A stretch of DNA of 5,899 nt from Pseudomonadota bacterium (GTDB lineage: Bacteria; Pseudomonadota; Gammaproteobacteria; Burkholderiales; Burkholderiaceae_C), in the NCBI GenBank assembly GCA_018241985.1, contig JAFECV010000153.1, positions 1 to 5,899 of the forward strand. The letters run 5' to 3'. A program made the position numbers and the translations under genes. The notes below the pieces were generated by a model. It was not told the origin of the DNA and made no database searches. It saw only the letters and a program-made list of their open reading frames with translations. Positions 5,464 to 5,899 of the stretch are shown in pieces (within the stretch, counting starts at the first letter, position 1; each line of letters starts with the position of its first letter).

Positions 5464-5899
5464 ACGGGCATCGCTACTTCTCCTGGTCGCGGTGGTGGAG
5501 CATCGTGATGAAGGAATTTTTGCAGCTCAAGCGCGACCGGATCACCTTCGCGATGATCGTCGGCCTGCCGATCGTGCAGCTGATGCTGTTCGGCTATGCG
5601 ATCAACAGCGACCCCAAGCACCTGCCCACCGCCGTGATCCTGGGCGACCAGAGCCCGGTCACGCGCAGCTTCATCGCGGCCATGCAGAACTCGGCCTACT
5701 TCGACATCGTCGAGACCCTGCCCGACGAGGCGGCAGGGCACCGCGCGCTGGCGCAGGGGCGCGTGCAGTTCGTGCTGAGCGTGCCGGCCGATTTCACGCG
5801 CAAGCTCCTGCGCGGCGAGCGGCCCTCGCTGCTGGTGGAAGCCGACGCCACCGATCCCACGGCCACCACGGCCGCGCTGGCGGCGCTGCCGGGCCTGGT
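5460..5899 (+). CDS. ABC-2 type exporter permease (YbhS/YbhR-like), 3' end outside the window
   Basis: The frame opens with a GTG overlapping the ATPase stop (GTGA, 5460-5463) and stays open to the window end, giving 146 codons of a protein usually about 370 long. The N-terminus shows the family pattern: a short amphipathic lead with WSIVMKEFLQLKRDR (residues 13-27), a first transmembrane helix at about 28-48 (ITFAMIVGLPIVQLMLFGYA), then the start of the large periplasmic domain (LPTAVILGDQSPVTRSFI, ALAQGRVQFVLSVPADFTRKL, VEADATDPT). This is the ABC2_membrane_3 layout of YbhR, YbhS and YhhJ. GTG is preferred to the ATG at 5508, because the latter would cut into the conserved lead helix. It forms the membrane channel for the adaptor and ATPase just upstream. 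A second permease and an outer-membrane TolC-like factor may follow beyond the window; neither can be seen. Confidence 0.92.
   Translation, partial: MNGHRYFSWSRWWSIVMKEFLQLKRDRITFAMIVGLPIVQLMLFGYAINSDPKHLPTAVILGDQSPVTRSFIAAMQNSAYFDIVETLPDEAAGHRALAQGRVQFVLSVPADFTRKLLRGERPSLLVEADATDPTATTAALAALPGL

Overview
The window is high-GC (roughly two thirds G+C by eye), densely packed and entirely plus-strand. The order tmk-holB-pilZ-tatD is a known proteobacterial housekeeping cluster, seen for example in Pseudomonas aeruginosa and Burkholderiales. The G+C, the codon use and the ankyrin gene right after tatD suggest a betaproteobacterium, most likely Burkholderiales. That placement is an inference, not a measurement.

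Region 1 (1-1853) is one tightly coupled operon segment. It holds the 3' three quarters of tmk (thymidylate kinase; the P-loop end lies off the window), holB (DNA polymerase III delta prime, ATGA overlap with tmk, GGAGGG Shine-Dalgarno) and pilZ (type IV pilus PilZ-like protein, AGGGAGG Shine-Dalgarno 15 bases after holB). Region 2 (1854-1937) is a short spacer that can fold into a bulged hairpin followed by six T, preceded by a mutually exclusive 12-bp hairpin. This is a possible terminator or attenuator directly in front of tatD. Region 3 (1938-2744) is a complete TatD-family metal-dependent nuclease with a GTG start.

Region 4 (2745-2830) is a sharply AT-rich island. It carries a perfect TTGACA box and a perfect 8-bp inverted repeat, and is the most promoter-like place in the window. 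It leads into Region 5 (2831-5899): a secreted ankyrin-repeat protein, then an ABC-type exporter made of an HlyD-family adaptor that looks like a lipoprotein, a single-domain ATPase and an ABC-2 permease cut by the window end. The exporter genes overlap by four bases (ATGA, GTGA), so they are translationally coupled. They resemble E. coli YbhG / YbhF / YbhS-YbhR in domain content. The ankyrin gene sits only 6-54 bases before the adaptor, depending on which start is right, so all four genes may form one transcription unit driven from the AT-rich island.

There are no RNA genes, CRISPR arrays, insertion sequences or phage features that I can support. I saw no clearly undescribed system. The points most worth a second look are the possible attenuator before tatD and the AT-rich promoter/dyad heading an ankyrin-plus-exporter unit.
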